From: Bacillus australimaris
GTDB lineage: Bacteria; Bacillota; Bacilli; Bacillales; Bacillaceae
Assembly (NCBI RefSeq): GCF_001307105.1
Contig: NZ_LGYN01000012.1
Span: 372,001-436,000 of the forward strand
Direction: 5' to 3'
Length of the DNA: 64,000 bases
Part shown: positions 48,531 through 56,692 of the stretch, in pieces
Layout of the letters: every line of letters begins with the position of its first letter
Position numbering within the stretch: the stretch's first letter is position 1
Made by a program: the position numbers and the translations under genes
Notes under the pieces: model-generated
What the model was told of the DNA's origin: nothing
The model's input: the letters and a program-made list of their open reading frames with translations, nothing else
Databases searched by the model: none

Positions 48531-50045
48531 TTATTGTCCAAGCAGTTGAGAAAGATAGCCAGATTGGCTGTTTAGTTTTTGAATTGCACTATCCATGGCG
48601 TTAAACTTTTTATAGTAACGGTCTTCAACCATTTTCAAGCGGTCTTGGAACGTACTCATTCGCTTGCCCAAAGAATCAAGGTCCTTACCAAGGCCATATT
48701 CTTTTAATTCCATCGTTGTGCTGCCAGCCTTTGTTTGAATGCTCTTCGTGAAGGCAGTTAAGGAATTCTTGACACGATAAATGATTCCTTGTTCTTTATA
48801 TTGCTGCTGCGCTTTTGCTTTATCTGTTGAATCCACATTTAAACTACCCGAGATGAACATTTGACTGACCTTCTGCGGATCTTCTTCAATGGCTTTTCTT
48901 AGTTTCTCTTCATTAATCTCAAGTTTTCCGCCATCTTTATACTTCGATGATGTCGTAATACCGATTTGTGTCAAGTGAATTTTATTCGCATCACTTGTCG
49001 TAATTTCAGCATAAAAGTCATTTCTTATTGTAGAGGCACCGGATCGTAAAATGGAATCACTTCTCAACAAGCCAGACTTCGCGGTCGTTTCCCATAGCTC
49101 CACTTCTTTGTCAGACATCCCTTTTTTCTCTTCTGCTGTTAATGGTTGATAGTCTCTGTTTCTTTTTTCATTGACTTTACCATTAATCTGTTCAACGAGC
49201 TCATTGTATTTATCAACAAATTGTTTAATCTTATCAAAGATTGCATCCACATCTGTTGAAACGTTTAAGCTGACAGGCTGATCCGTTGTTCCTTTAAGCT
49301 CGTACGTAATACCAGCCTGTGTAAATGTATTGTTGTTATTCTCCATTTTCAGGCCGTTAATCTCGTATTGTGCCTTCTGTCCTTGAGTAGTCGCAACTAA
49401 TTTATTGTCGGCATCTACTTGGAAGCCTAATTGCGTTAAAAATGAAGCCGAATTGCCATCAGCTGCTTTAATACTGACACCTTCACCCGTTGCTCGTGAA
49501 GTGAGAGCAATCGTATCGACATAGTTGGCCCCGTCAAAAATCTGCCCTTTGTAAGCCGTCACACCTAATTGCGAGCTGTTCAGCTTTTTCACGATGTCAT
49601 CAACTGTATCGGTATCAGAAGTATCGATCGTCACCGTTTTTGGTTCTGTTGAATCTGGTGTCGTCACTTGAAACGTAAACGTGCCATTGGCAGGTGTAAA
49701 TCCAGATGCACCAGAGGATTTGAAGACGGAAGCTGTCGCTAGTTGAGTGACATGAATTGAGCCAGAGGTCGCATTTGTTGATCCAGTTGCTGTGACAGCT
49801 GATTCATTTGAGCTTGTCACTTTTTTGGCGCCATATGTGCTTGGAAGCGATAAGTTTAAGCTGTTAATCAAATCATCTAGTTCTTTGACCTTAGAATTGA
49901 CCTCACGATAGCTGTCCCTTTGCCATTCGAGTGTCTGTTTTTGACGTGTCATTTTATCAAGTGGTGCTTGTTCAGTTTTCATCAGCTTTGAGACGATCTC
50001 ATCAATATCAAATACATTTGAAAATCCAGTAATTCGATTAACCAT
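48531..50045 (-). CDS. fliD: Flagellar filament cap protein FliD
   Basis: A 504-residue hook-associated protein 2. The N-terminal coiled-coil region (MVNRITGFSNVFDIDEIVSKLMKTEQAPLDKM) and C-terminal helices (YRVKNSLTAFTKSIQTKAG ... YKKFNAMDSAIQKLNSQSGYL) are typical; the middle is the variable surface domain. FliD sits at the filament tip and guides flagellin folding. It lies between flaG and fliS in the SigD-driven operon. Like other filament proteins it has no cysteine. Confidence 0.96.
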   Translation of the reverse strand: MVNRITGFSNVFDIDEIVSKLMKTEQAPLDKMTRQKQTLEWQRDSYREVNSKVKELDDLINSLNLSLPSTYGAKKVTSSNESAVTATGSTNATSGSIHVTQLATASVFKSSGASGFTPANGTFTFQVTTPDSTEPKTVTIDTSDTDTVDDIVKKLNSSQLGVTAYKGQIFDGANYVDTIALTSRATGEGVSIKAADGNSASFLTQLGFQVDADNKLVATTQGQKAQYEINGLKMENNNNTFTQAGITYELKGTTDQPVSLNVSTDVDAIFDKIKQFVDKYNELVEQINGKVNEKRNRDYQPLTAEEKKGMSDKEVELWETTAKSGLLRSDSILRSGASTIRNDFYAEITTSDANKIHLTQIGITTSSKYKDGGKLEINEEKLRKAIEEDPQKVSQMFISGSLNVDSTDKAKAQQQYKEQGIIYRVKNSLTAFTKSIQTKAGSTTMELKEYGLGKDLDSLGKRMSTFQDRLKMVEDRYYKKFNAMDSAIQKLNSQSGYLSQLLGQ

Positions 50046-50065
50046 TGTTTATGTTCTCCCTTCAA

Positions 50066-50407
50066 TTACATTTTTTTATCTACAAATAAACCGACAATCT
50101 CTGTCATTGCCGCATAGAAATCAAGCCATTCCTTGGAAGGAATTTCTCTAATGACCTCTTCTGTTTGGTTATCTACGACTTTGACATAATATTCATTGAG
50201 TTTTTCATGTAATTCAAATTGAAGATGAAATTGAGTAGGTTCAATGAGCTTATTTGCCCCTTGAAGCGTTTTTTCAATTTCTTCTTTTGAAACGATCTTG
50301 CCATTTGTTTGTGATTCAACGTTTACATTGTCATTCTGATTATTAGAAACACGGGTTTGAAATGCATCGATAATTGGCTCTAGCGGTGTCAACTTACCAA
50401 CAGACAT
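50066..50407 (-). CDS. yvyC: FlaG-family protein (YvyC)
   Basis: A 113-residue FlaG-domain protein: a variable N-terminal half rich in Asn and Val is followed by the conserved region LHEKLNEYYVKVVDNQTEEVIREIPSKEWLDFYAAMTEIVG. FlaG proteins influence filament length; the mechanism is not settled. It is first in the flaG-fliD-fliS-fliT operon, with an exact SigD -10 element about 35 bases upstream. The gap to csrA contains no flagellin gene. Confidence 0.92.
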   Translation of the reverse strand: MSVGKLTPLEPIIDAFQTRVSNNQNDNVNVESQTNGKIVSKEEIEKTLQGANKLIEPTQFHLQFELHEKLNEYYVKVVDNQTEEVIREIPSKEWLDFYAAMTEIVGLFVDKKM

Positions 50408-50441
50408 AGTTATTCAGCTCCTGTGCTTTAATCTATCTTTT

Positions 50442-50468
50442 ATATCGGCTTTGAATTTTCAAATTAAA
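50442..50468 (-). promoter_or_regulatory. SigD promoter of the flaG-fliD-fliS-fliT operon
   Basis: GCCGATAT (50449-50442, minus strand) is an exact SigD -10. At 15-base spacing the -35 is TTTA (consensus TAAA); TTAA is available at 14 bases. The location 35 bases before the gene fits. Confidence 0.8.
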
Positions 50469-50557
50469 TATAGATGGACAGATTTGTTAAAGTTTCATAT
50501 AGAATATGAACATCCATATCGAAACGCTTTCACACGGAGAAGAACAGCTGAACCAGA

Positions 50558-50587
50558 TAAAAAAATCCTCACTTTTTTTGTGAGGAT
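50558..50587 (-). terminator. Terminator overlapping the end of csrA
   Basis: ATCCTCAC and GTGAGGAT (minus strand) around seven A, then a T run. The 5' arm and the loop are the final csrA codons and the TGA stop lies at the start of the 3' arm. It separates the flgM-to-csrA operon from flaG. Confidence 0.92.
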
Positions 50588-50793
50588 AATTGAGAGAGGA
50601 TATCTAAGGATAAACTCGCAGCACGATTGTTCTCTTCTTGAATAGACAGATACACTTCTTTCCTGTGAATATCAATGTGCTTAGGAGCCTCAATCCCGAC
50701 CTTCACTTGATCGCCTTCGATTGAAATAATCTTGACTTCAATATCATCGCCTATTTGAATCGACTGGTTTAATTTACGAGACAGCACTAACAT
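50569..50793 (-). CDS. csrA: Carbon storage regulator CsrA
   Basis: A 74-residue RNA-binding dimer: [23 protein letters not shown] ... [26 protein letters not shown], with the conserved Leu4/Arg6 and IHRKEVY binding surface. In B. subtilis it blocks translation of hag and is titrated by FliW. It overlaps fliW by seven bases (fliW ends at 50787, csrA begins at 50793). Directly after it a terminator ends the operon; no hag gene follows. Confidence 0.97.
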   Translation of the reverse strand: MLVLSRKLNQSIQIGDDIEVKIISIEGDQVKVGIEAPKHIDIHRKEVYLSIQEENNRAASLSLDILSQLSSQKK

Positions 50794-51221
50794 GAGGAAG
50801 CCACCTCTAACAAATGTTTTGTATGATAGGCTGAATCATGCAAAATCACCTGCTTAGCTTTCATGTTTTTACGATTCACAATAATAGGCGCTCTTAAATT
50901 GGCTGTTGTTTTTTCAATAGAGGATTCCATTGTTAAAATAACCATTACTTCCACATCATTGGCATCTTCTACTTCCAAAATGTCTACAACCGTTTCATCT
51001 AAATCAAATTCGTATTGATTGAAGAATAAAAATGGGCTGCTGACGATAAAGCCTAATGCTGCGTTTTTCAATGATTGAAGAACTAAAAATGGAGACTCTT
51101 CTGATAAAGGCAAAATGACAAACTGTTTTTGATCCAGAAATCCTGGTATCCCATTAGAGAAGTTAATGATTTGCTCCTCTTTAATTGTCACTTCACCATG
51201 GTATTTTGTTTGAATGATCAT
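50787..51221 (-). CDS. fliW: Flagellar assembly factor FliW
   Basis: A 144-residue Fli[29 protein letters not shown] near the start and the conserved [18 protein letters not shown]. FliW binds either flagellin or CsrA, so that free flagellin releases CsrA inhibition only when demanded. Coupled to csrA by a seven-base overlap. It follows yviE in the flgM operon. Confidence 0.96.
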   Translation of the reverse strand: MIIQTKYHGEVTIKEEQIINFSNGIPGFLDQKQFVILPLSEESPFLVLQSLKNAALGFIVSSPFLFFNQYEFDLDETVVDILEVEDANDVEVMVILTMESSIEKTTANLRAPIIVNRKNMKAKQVILHDSAYHTKHLLEVASSC

Positions 51222-51249
51222 AATTCACGACCTTTTTCGTTTTTCTTAA

Positions 51250-51828
51250 CTATACCTTATCACCATTTTGGCCCGTCTCGTCAACTTCTATTTTTAATTC
51301 CGGATATTGTAACAAGTCAATATTAACCTTACCCGGCTGGTAGTTAACGATTGGTTTATGAGGTGTTGCCTTGATGACTGCCTTTTGCGGCTCCACATCA
51401 ATTTGAAGCTCTGAAGGCTGATAGTGAATTTTCACACTAAAGAATGAAGGGATCACACCAATAGTGAATTGTTTTGCTGGAGGACTGCCATTGATTTTGG
51501 CAAACTCAGCAATCGCATTTCCACCATTCTCGATCTTAATGAGTTCACTTCCTTCTTCCGCTCTTCGGCCCATTCCTTCTCCAACAGCACGTTTCCCTTC
51601 AGCTGCCCATTCCTCAGAACGCCTAAAAATTGATTTGATATCCATATCGGCAAATGCCTCGGTTTGATCAATGGTTAATTTCGACGGTGTCCTCATGATA
51701 TTCATGACAGCTCGCGGCTGTTGAATATCAAGATCTGCTGGTGGCTGTTCTACTTCTTGCCTGGAAGGAGTTGTCGACATTTGCAGCTTTGCATAGGTTT
51801 GCTGCATTAACAATCTAGGGATTTGCAT
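51250..51828 (-). CDS. yviE: YviE protein of the flagellar operon
   Basis: A 192-residue protein of the DUF6470/YviE type, present in the flgM-flgK-flgL-fliW operon of Bacillus. It is rich in short repeats such as LDIQQPRAVMN, LTIDQTEAFADMDIK and LQIDVEPQKAVIK. Function unknown. The ATG at 51828 is chosen because GGAGG lies seven bases upstream and the length equals B. subtilis YviE (191); the in-frame ATG at 51861 adds a segment without support. Confidence 0.9.
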   Translation of the reverse strand: MQIPRLLMQQTYAKLQMSTTPSRQEVEQPPADLDIQQPRAVMNIMRTPSKLTIDQTEAFADMDIKSIFRRSEEWAAEGKRAVGEGMGRRAEEGSELIKIENGGNAIAEFAKINGSPPAKQFTIGVIPSFFSVKIHYQPSELQIDVEPQKAVIKATPHKPIVNYQPGKVNIDLLQYPELKIEVDETGQNGDKV

Positions 51829-51874
51829 ACATTCACCTCCATGATGCAAAAAAGCACCCAACGGATGCTTTTTA

Positions 51875-52786
51875 TTATCTTAAGAAATCAACAAGGGATG
51901 GCTGAATGACTTTAGCTGTTGTCGCTAAAGCAGCTCTATTCACAGTCTCTTGTGTAAGAAGATCAAGAATTGCCTTTTCACTTTCAACATCTTCATTATC
52001 TGATTTAGCATTTTTTAACACTTCGAATTGTGAAGTCAAACGACTGTCTACTAAATCAACACGATTCGTACGGGCTCCTAGGTCAGATCGCTCAGCACTC
52101 ATCACTTCTTTAAACTGATCGATGCTTCCTAATGCATCATCAGAATTCGTGAACGTTCCATTTTTCAATGAGTTTTCTAAATCAGTTAGCATTTCAATGA
52201 CATTTTGACCGCTGGCAGACTGTCCACCAAACGCTGAGATTGGATTTGAGTTGACATTTAAAGTGATACCATCAGAAATGTTCGATTTAACCGCATTCGC
52301 ATCTGTATAATTTTCGAAGTTAAATGTATACGTACCATCTGCATTCTCGACAACTGGTTTAACATTTGTATTTGTCCCATTAAATACGAACTTACCTAGC
52401 ATTTGAGTGTTCATTGCATCAATGATTTGTTTCTTCATCTGACCAATTTCCACTCCGATGGCTTCTAAATCTTCAGGCTGCTTTGTTCCGTTAGCCGCAT
52501 CAAGCACTTTATCTCGTACATTTGACATAATATCAATGATTTCTGTAACACTTGTTTCAGATGTATCAATCCAGTTTCGTGCTTCATTTAAGTTATTCTG
52601 ATATTGCTCATTTCGAAACAGGGCTGTACTATATTGCAGGCTTTTGACTGCTGCAACAGGATCATCAGATGTTTTCGTAAACCGTTTTCCTGATTGTGCC
52701 TGTTCATTAATTTTAGATAGTTTTTCATAACTTTTACTAATATTACGCAGTGAGTTTTGTGAAATCATACCTTGTGTGACTCGCAT
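51875..52786 (-). CDS. flgL: Flagellar hook-filament junction protein FlgL
   Basis: A 303-residue flagellin-fold protein (HAP3): MRVTQGMISQNSLRNISKSYEKLSKINEQAQSGKRFTKTSDDPVAAV at the N-terminus and the coiled C-terminus RTNRVDLVDSRLTSQFEVLKNAKSDNEDV. It joins hook protein FlgK to the filament. It lies nine bases after flgK. No cysteine is seen, as usual for exported flagellar subunits. Confidence 0.96.
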   Translation of the reverse strand: MRVTQGMISQNSLRNISKSYEKLSKINEQAQSGKRFTKTSDDPVAAVKSLQYSTALFRNEQYQNNLNEARNWIDTSETSVTEIIDIMSNVRDKVLDAANGTKQPEDLEAIGVEIGQMKKQIIDAMNTQMLGKFVFNGTNTNVKPVVENADGTYTFNFENYTDANAVKSNISDGITLNVNSNPISAFGGQSASGQNVIEMLTDLENSLKNGTFTNSDDALGSIDQFKEVMSAERSDLGARTNRVDLVDSRLTSQFEVLKNAKSDNEDVESEKAILDLLTQETVNRAALATTAKVIQPSLVDFLR

Positions 52787-52795
52787 CAGTTATCC

Positions 52796-54316
52796 CTACC
52801 TTCCTACGACACCCATGCCGTTTATTACTTTATCCAATATTTCATCTTGTAATGTCACAACTCTCGCAGCCGCATTATATGCATGTTGAAATTGAATCAT
52901 ATTCGTCATTTCTTCATCGATCGAGACAGCGCTAGTCGACATTCTGCGTTCATTGGCTGAATCGACAAGAGCTGCTGAACTGCTTTCCAGCGTCATGTTC
53001 TTTTTCCCTTGTATCCCCATCTCAGCGATGACATTTTGGTAGTAATCCTGAATCGTCGTTGTATTACCACCGATTGGTAACTTTAAGTTTTGAATATCAG
53101 CTAATTTCGTAGCATTCGATCCGTCACCTTGTGTTTGATTAAGAGATGCTGCAATATTATCTGTTGATGCTAAAATGACATCACTCACTTTAATACGAGC
53201 TGCCAGACCTTTATTCAAATCATTGTTGTTCTCAATATCAAAAAAGTCCTGACCACTTGTCCCATTTAACGTGTACCCCTGCTTATGCACATCGTTAAAT
53301 GTATCCATGAACACTTGTGCGACTTCATCAAGCTCTGCAAGCATATCAGGATACATGCCTTTTTCAGCACCATTTGACATGTAACCATAAGCCTCAACAA
53401 GTGCTTTTACTTTACCGTTCACTTGTAATTGGTCTGCTGCAATGGTTGTTGTTCCGAACTGAAGTGAGTTGACAAGTCCCGTTGTATTATCATAGGAGAT
53501 TTGCAGTTCAGACTTTTCGTTCGTAATACCATTCAAAATGGTACCAGCAGATTGTCCATTTGCACCGATAATGTCGATGTTGACAGTTCCTTCAGCAATT
53601 TTGAGTGCATTACCACCAGGTGGATTGTAGCTGACCTTAATATCAACAAGTGAAGATAATTGATCTACCAAAGCATCACGCGTATCATAAAGATCATTTG
53701 GAAGATATCCATTTGGCTCAACCGTTGCAATCTGTTTGTTCACTTCATCTATTTGAGTTAAAAGAGTGTTTACATCTTTGGCTGTTGAATCGAGTTCTGT
53801 TTTCAAATTCTTTTGTATCGTTGTTAAAGAAGAATTGAGCAGACGGAATTGATCCACTAAAGCCTGTGCACTTGTTTTAACAACTGTACGTGCAGAAGCT
53901 GTATCAGCATTTTTTGTTTCCGATAGCACCTGTAATGATTTCCAAAGGTTATCAAAAGCTCTGTTTAAGCCTTCATCCGTCAAATCATTCATAACCCCTT
54001 CCATCTGTGAAAGGGCATCAGACTTCGTTGAGTAGTAAGACAAGTTGTTGTTATGATCTCTATATTGTAGATCTAAAAAACTGTCTCGAATTCTTTCAAC
54101 CGTTCCAACTTGTACGCCTGTCCCCATTTGACCATACGTCTTGCCGTCATAAACAGAAATGACTGGATAAGGATTTTCTGCTTTAAAGGTCACTCTTTGT
54201 CTTGAGTAGCCCTCCGTATTTGCATTAGAGACGTTGTTTGATGTGACATAAAGCCCTGCACGCTGGGCTGTGATTCCTCTTTTTGCCGTTTCTAGTCCCA
54301 TGAATGTAGAACCCAT
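52796..54316 (-). CDS. flgK: Flagellar hook-associated protein FlgK
   Basis: A 506-residue HAP1: STFMGLETAKRGITAQRAGLYVTSNNVSNANTEGYSRQRV at the start (the hook-family ANTEGYSRQ motif) and the terminal helix SIDEEMTNMIQFQHAYNAAARVVTLQDEILDKVINGMGVVGR. It forms the first junction layer on the hook. It is preceded by flgN, its chaperone, with a 15-base gap. Confidence 0.97.
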   Translation of the reverse strand: MGSTFMGLETAKRGITAQRAGLYVTSNNVSNANTEGYSRQRVTFKAENPYPVISVYDGKTYGQMGTGVQVGTVERIRDSFLDLQYRDHNNNLSYYSTKSDALSQMEGVMNDLTDEGLNRAFDNLWKSLQVLSETKNADTASARTVVKTSAQALVDQFRLLNSSLTTIQKNLKTELDSTAKDVNTLLTQIDEVNKQIATVEPNGYLPNDLYDTRDALVDQLSSLVDIKVSYNPPGGNALKIAEGTVNIDIIGANGQSAGTILNGITNEKSELQISYDNTTGLVNSLQFGTTTIAADQLQVNGKVKALVEAYGYMSNGAEKGMYPDMLAELDEVAQVFMDTFNDVHKQGYTLNGTSGQDFFDIENNNDLNKGLAARIKVSDVILASTDNIAASLNQTQGDGSNATKLADIQNLKLPIGGNTTTIQDYYQNVIAEMGIQGKKNMTLESSSAALVDSANERRMSTSAVSIDEEMTNMIQFQHAYNAAARVVTLQDEILDKVINGMGVVGR

Positions 54317-54331
54317 TGGTATCCTCCTTAT

Positions 54332-54814
54332 TTACGCCTTTGAATCAAACAAAGCCCTCTGCTGTTTAGGCTTTGAACTCTCAAGACCATTTTGTCCGTA
54401 ATTCATATTTTCTTTATTAGGGTTAACGAGATCGAATGTCAGTGAAATAAATTGAAGTGACTGCTGAATGAGCTGTTTGTTCAGTTCATTTACATCTTTT
54501 AGTTCCACCATGATGTCATTTAGCTTCTCATATAACGAAATGAGCTCTTCTTGATCTGTACCTTCAGCTATTTCGATACATGCGGTGATGGTTGGCGGCT
54601 GATCACTTTGTAAAAATTGAACTGTCGCTTCAATTCGTTTTTCTTCTAATTGAGAAATAGCCTGAATATACTTTTGCTCTAAATTCAGAACCTCTGAAAG
54701 AGCATCAATCTCATTGCTTTTCAGCATTTCTGTTTTATCCTTAGACAGCTTTAAAAGCTGTTCATGCAATCCATATAGACGATGCAGTTCTTCAATAATT
54801 ATTTTAACTGACAT
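54332..54814 (-). CDS. flgN: Flagellar chaperone FlgN
   Basis: A 160-residue helical protein (B. subtilis YvyG) that acts as an export chaperone for FlgK and FlgL. Helical regions IIEELHRLYGLHEQLLKLSKDKTEML and LNLEQKYIQAISQLEEKRIEATVQFL are typical. It sits between flgM and flgK, 18 bases after flgM. Confidence 0.92.
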   Translation of the reverse strand: MSVKIIIEELHRLYGLHEQLLKLSKDKTEMLKSNEIDALSEVLNLEQKYIQAISQLEEKRIEATVQFLQSDQPPTITACIEIAEGTDQEELISLYEKLNDIMVELKDVNELNKQLIQQSLQFISLTFDLVNPNKENMNYGQNGLESSKPKQQRALFDSKA

Positions 54815-54832
54815 TCACGCTGCTCCCTTTTG

Positions 54833-55096
54833 TTATTGTTGTTTATAAAAATTCAGCATTTTATCTGCAATGCCTTTTGTATCTACTTGATATGTTCCGG
54901 CTTCGATGCTTTTTTTTATTTGGTCTATTTTATCTTGGCGTTCTCTCATAATATTCGGCACCTTTTGCATTTCGATTGCCTTTTTAGAAATTTCGACTTT
55001 ATCAGTTGTTTTCGCTTGATTCGATTGCAACGTTTGTTTCTCATATGTTTTCTTGTAAGGATTTACTGGTTGTGTTCCATATCGATTAATTTTCAC
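54833..55096 (-). CDS. flgM: Anti-SigD factor FlgM
   Basis: An 87-residue anti-sigma factor that binds SigD until the hook-basal body is finished. The N-terminal half is flexible (YGTQPVNPYKKTYEKQT) and the C-terminal half carries the sigma-binding helices (VEISKKAIEMQKVP; RQDKIDQIKKSIEAGTYQVD). GTG at 55096 is used, with AGAGG six bases upstream. A SigD promoter directly upstream makes it autoregulated. Confidence 0.95.
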   Translation of the reverse strand: MKINRYGTQPVNPYKKTYEKQTLQSNQAKTTDKVEISKKAIEMQKVPNIMRERQDKIDQIKKSIEAGTYQVDTKGIADKMLNFYKQQ

Positions 55097-55143
55097 GGGA
55101 TTCCTCTCGCTTTCCGTTACAGTCTGTCTTGATTCTATCCATT

Positions 55144-55170
55144 TTATCGACCAAACTGCAACTTAGTTTA
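55144..55170 (-). promoter_or_regulatory. SigD promoter of flgM
   Basis: TAAA (55170-55167, minus), exactly 15 bases, GTCGATAA (55151-55144) matches TAAA-N15-GCCGATAT at 10 of 12 positions, about 50 bases before flgM and within the spacer after yvyF. Confidence 0.85.
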
Positions 55171-55175
55171 GGGAA

Positions 55176-55595
55176 TCAGTCGTTTTTAGGATTAATGGCA
55201 TAATAGGTGTCTTTTTTCCTAGATTCAATCTCCCTTTTACGCTCCTCCTCTTGATTCATTTGGCTTATTTGCGAATGAATATCCTGTTCACATTGGCTGC
55301 AAAGCTTGTTTTTTCTGATCGGTTTGCCACATCTTTCACAAGGATAATTGATATTCGGAAATTGACTAATTTGAAGTCGCTTCAAACGGATAAATTTCAA
55401 GATTAATTCTTCATCAACTTCTGTTGCATCTACTATTTCAGGAATGGTTGATTGTCTATTACTTTGCTTCCTTAAGAATTTATAAACGATATCAAAGGAA
55501 CGTTCCTCTTCTTCAAAGCATTTGTTACAAACCGTTTGGATGGTGGTTTTTAAAAATAGCTGATTACATTGTGGACAGTTTGCCAATTGATTCAT
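55176..55595 (-). CDS. yvyF: YvyF, flagellar-operon zinc-ribbon protein
   Basis: A 139-residue protein with two zinc-ribbon-like cysteine groups: CPQCNQLF ... CNKCFEEE at the N-terminus and CERCGKPIRKNKLCSQCEQD near the C-terminus, with a helix-turn-helix-like middle (TIPEIVDATEVDEELILKFIRL). B. subtilis YvyF has 139 residues. It is a flagellar regulatory protein by family name; its target is uncertain. The ATG at 55595 is preferred to TTG at 55601 because AAGGGG is eight bases away. Confidence 0.9.
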   Translation of the reverse strand: MNQLANCPQCNQLFLKTTIQTVCNKCFEEEERSFDIVYKFLRKQSNRQSTIPEIVDATEVDEELILKFIRLKRLQISQFPNINYPCERCGKPIRKNKLCSQCEQDIHSQISQMNQEEERKREIESRKKDTYYAINPKND

Positions 55596-55651
55596 AACCA
55601 AAACCCCTTACGTTATTTTCTTTTCTTAATATCGGTTGATTATCATGATTT

Positions 55652-56338
55652 TTAACTACGTATCAATGTAAAAGAAGAAACACTTTTGGCACCTGCATCT
55701 TTTAAAATTCTTGCTGCATCATAAATAGTTGCTCCCGTTGTATAGATATCATCAACCAATATAATATCCTTTTGAACAATCGCATCTGTGTGCTTTATTT
55801 GAAACAGTCCCTTTTGATCTAGGCGTTCATTTTTCTTTTTTTTGGACTGCTTACTTTGATGTATTTTAACAAGCGGCTGCAATATCGGCTTACCAATCAT
55901 AGAAGCGATGACGACAGACTGATTAAATCCTCTTTCTTTTAGCCTTTCATTACTTAAAGGGATCGGAATCAGCAAAGGTTCTTTCATGCAAAAGGATCTC
56001 TTAAATACTGCTTGTACATCTCGTTTAAACAACTCAACTAAAGCCGTATCACCCCGAAATTTAAAGCGGGCAAGGACATCTCTCATCAACTCATTGTAAG
56101 TATAGACTGACCTATTTTTCACAAGGACTTTAGTAGAATCAAAGCGGCCATTCCATCTATAACAGTCTTGGCACAGTTGGTCATTTGACTGTGCTCTTCC
56201 GCATGCTGGACAAATAGGGCGGTCAATCTTTACTAGGAGATTTTTACATACTACACAAAGTCGATCATCATTTAATAGGAGTAATGATTTCCATGTAAAA
56301 GCAGGCACGAAATGCCCTTCACAGATTGGGCAAATCAA
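55652..56338 (-). CDS. comFC: ComFC, competence phosphoribosyltransferase-like protein
   Basis: A 228-residue late competence protein. An N-terminal zinc finger (CPICEGHF ... CVVCKNLL ... CPACGRAQSNDQLCQDC) precedes a phosphoribosyltransferase domain with PRPP loop IILVDDIYTTGATIYDAARIL. It interacts with ComFA in single-stranded DNA uptake. It overlaps comFB by four bases and is the last gene of the comF operon, ahead of yvyF. Confidence 0.95.
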   Translation of the reverse strand: MICPICEGHFVPAFTWKSLLLLNDDRLCVVCKNLLVKIDRPICPACGRAQSNDQLCQDCYRWNGRFDSTKVLVKNRSVYTYNELMRDVLARFKFRGDTALVELFKRDVQAVFKRSFCMKEPLLIPIPLSNERLKERGFNQSVVIASMIGKPILQPLVKIHQSKQSKKKKNERLDQKGLFQIKHTDAIVQKDIILVDDIYTTGATIYDAARILKDAGAKSVSSFTLIRS

Positions 56339-56628
56339 TTGTTTTCCTTGTTCAGCAGCAGGCGGTTTTCACACCTTGGAAATGTCGTAACCTGCGAAGC
56401 AGCTTCTGTCAGAATGACCAGCATTGCAGTATTCTTTTGTTTATCCACCATCTCAGATTTACTGTAGGATATTTTATCGCTATCTGTTATATATTGTGGT
56501 TTCACTTGATTCAGTGAAATCGCTAATACATCTTCCATACACTTTTCACAATGACAAATCATGTTTAATTGGTTGAGATATTGATAGAGGATTTCTTTGA
56601 GTAGTATTTCTTTTGCGTTGAGTAGCAT
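56335..56628 (-). CDS. comFB: ComFB, late competence protein
   Basis: A 97-residue protein with cysteines in CHCEKCMEDVLAISLNQVKPQYITD and a helical body, like B. subtilis ComFB. ComFB-like proteins have been reported as cyclic-di-GMP binders in other bacteria; it is dispensable for transformation in B. subtilis. It overlaps comFC by four bases and follows comFA after 64 bases. Confidence 0.93.
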   Translation of the reverse strand: MLLNAKEILLKEILYQYLNQLNMICHCEKCMEDVLAISLNQVKPQYITDSDKISYSKSEMVDKQKNTAMLVILTEAASQVTTFPRCENRLLLNKENN

Positions 56629-56692
56629 CGTATGTCTCTCCTGCCATTAGCGTATTGTGAATATAATGTACCATGATTTAGTTGAACCCACA

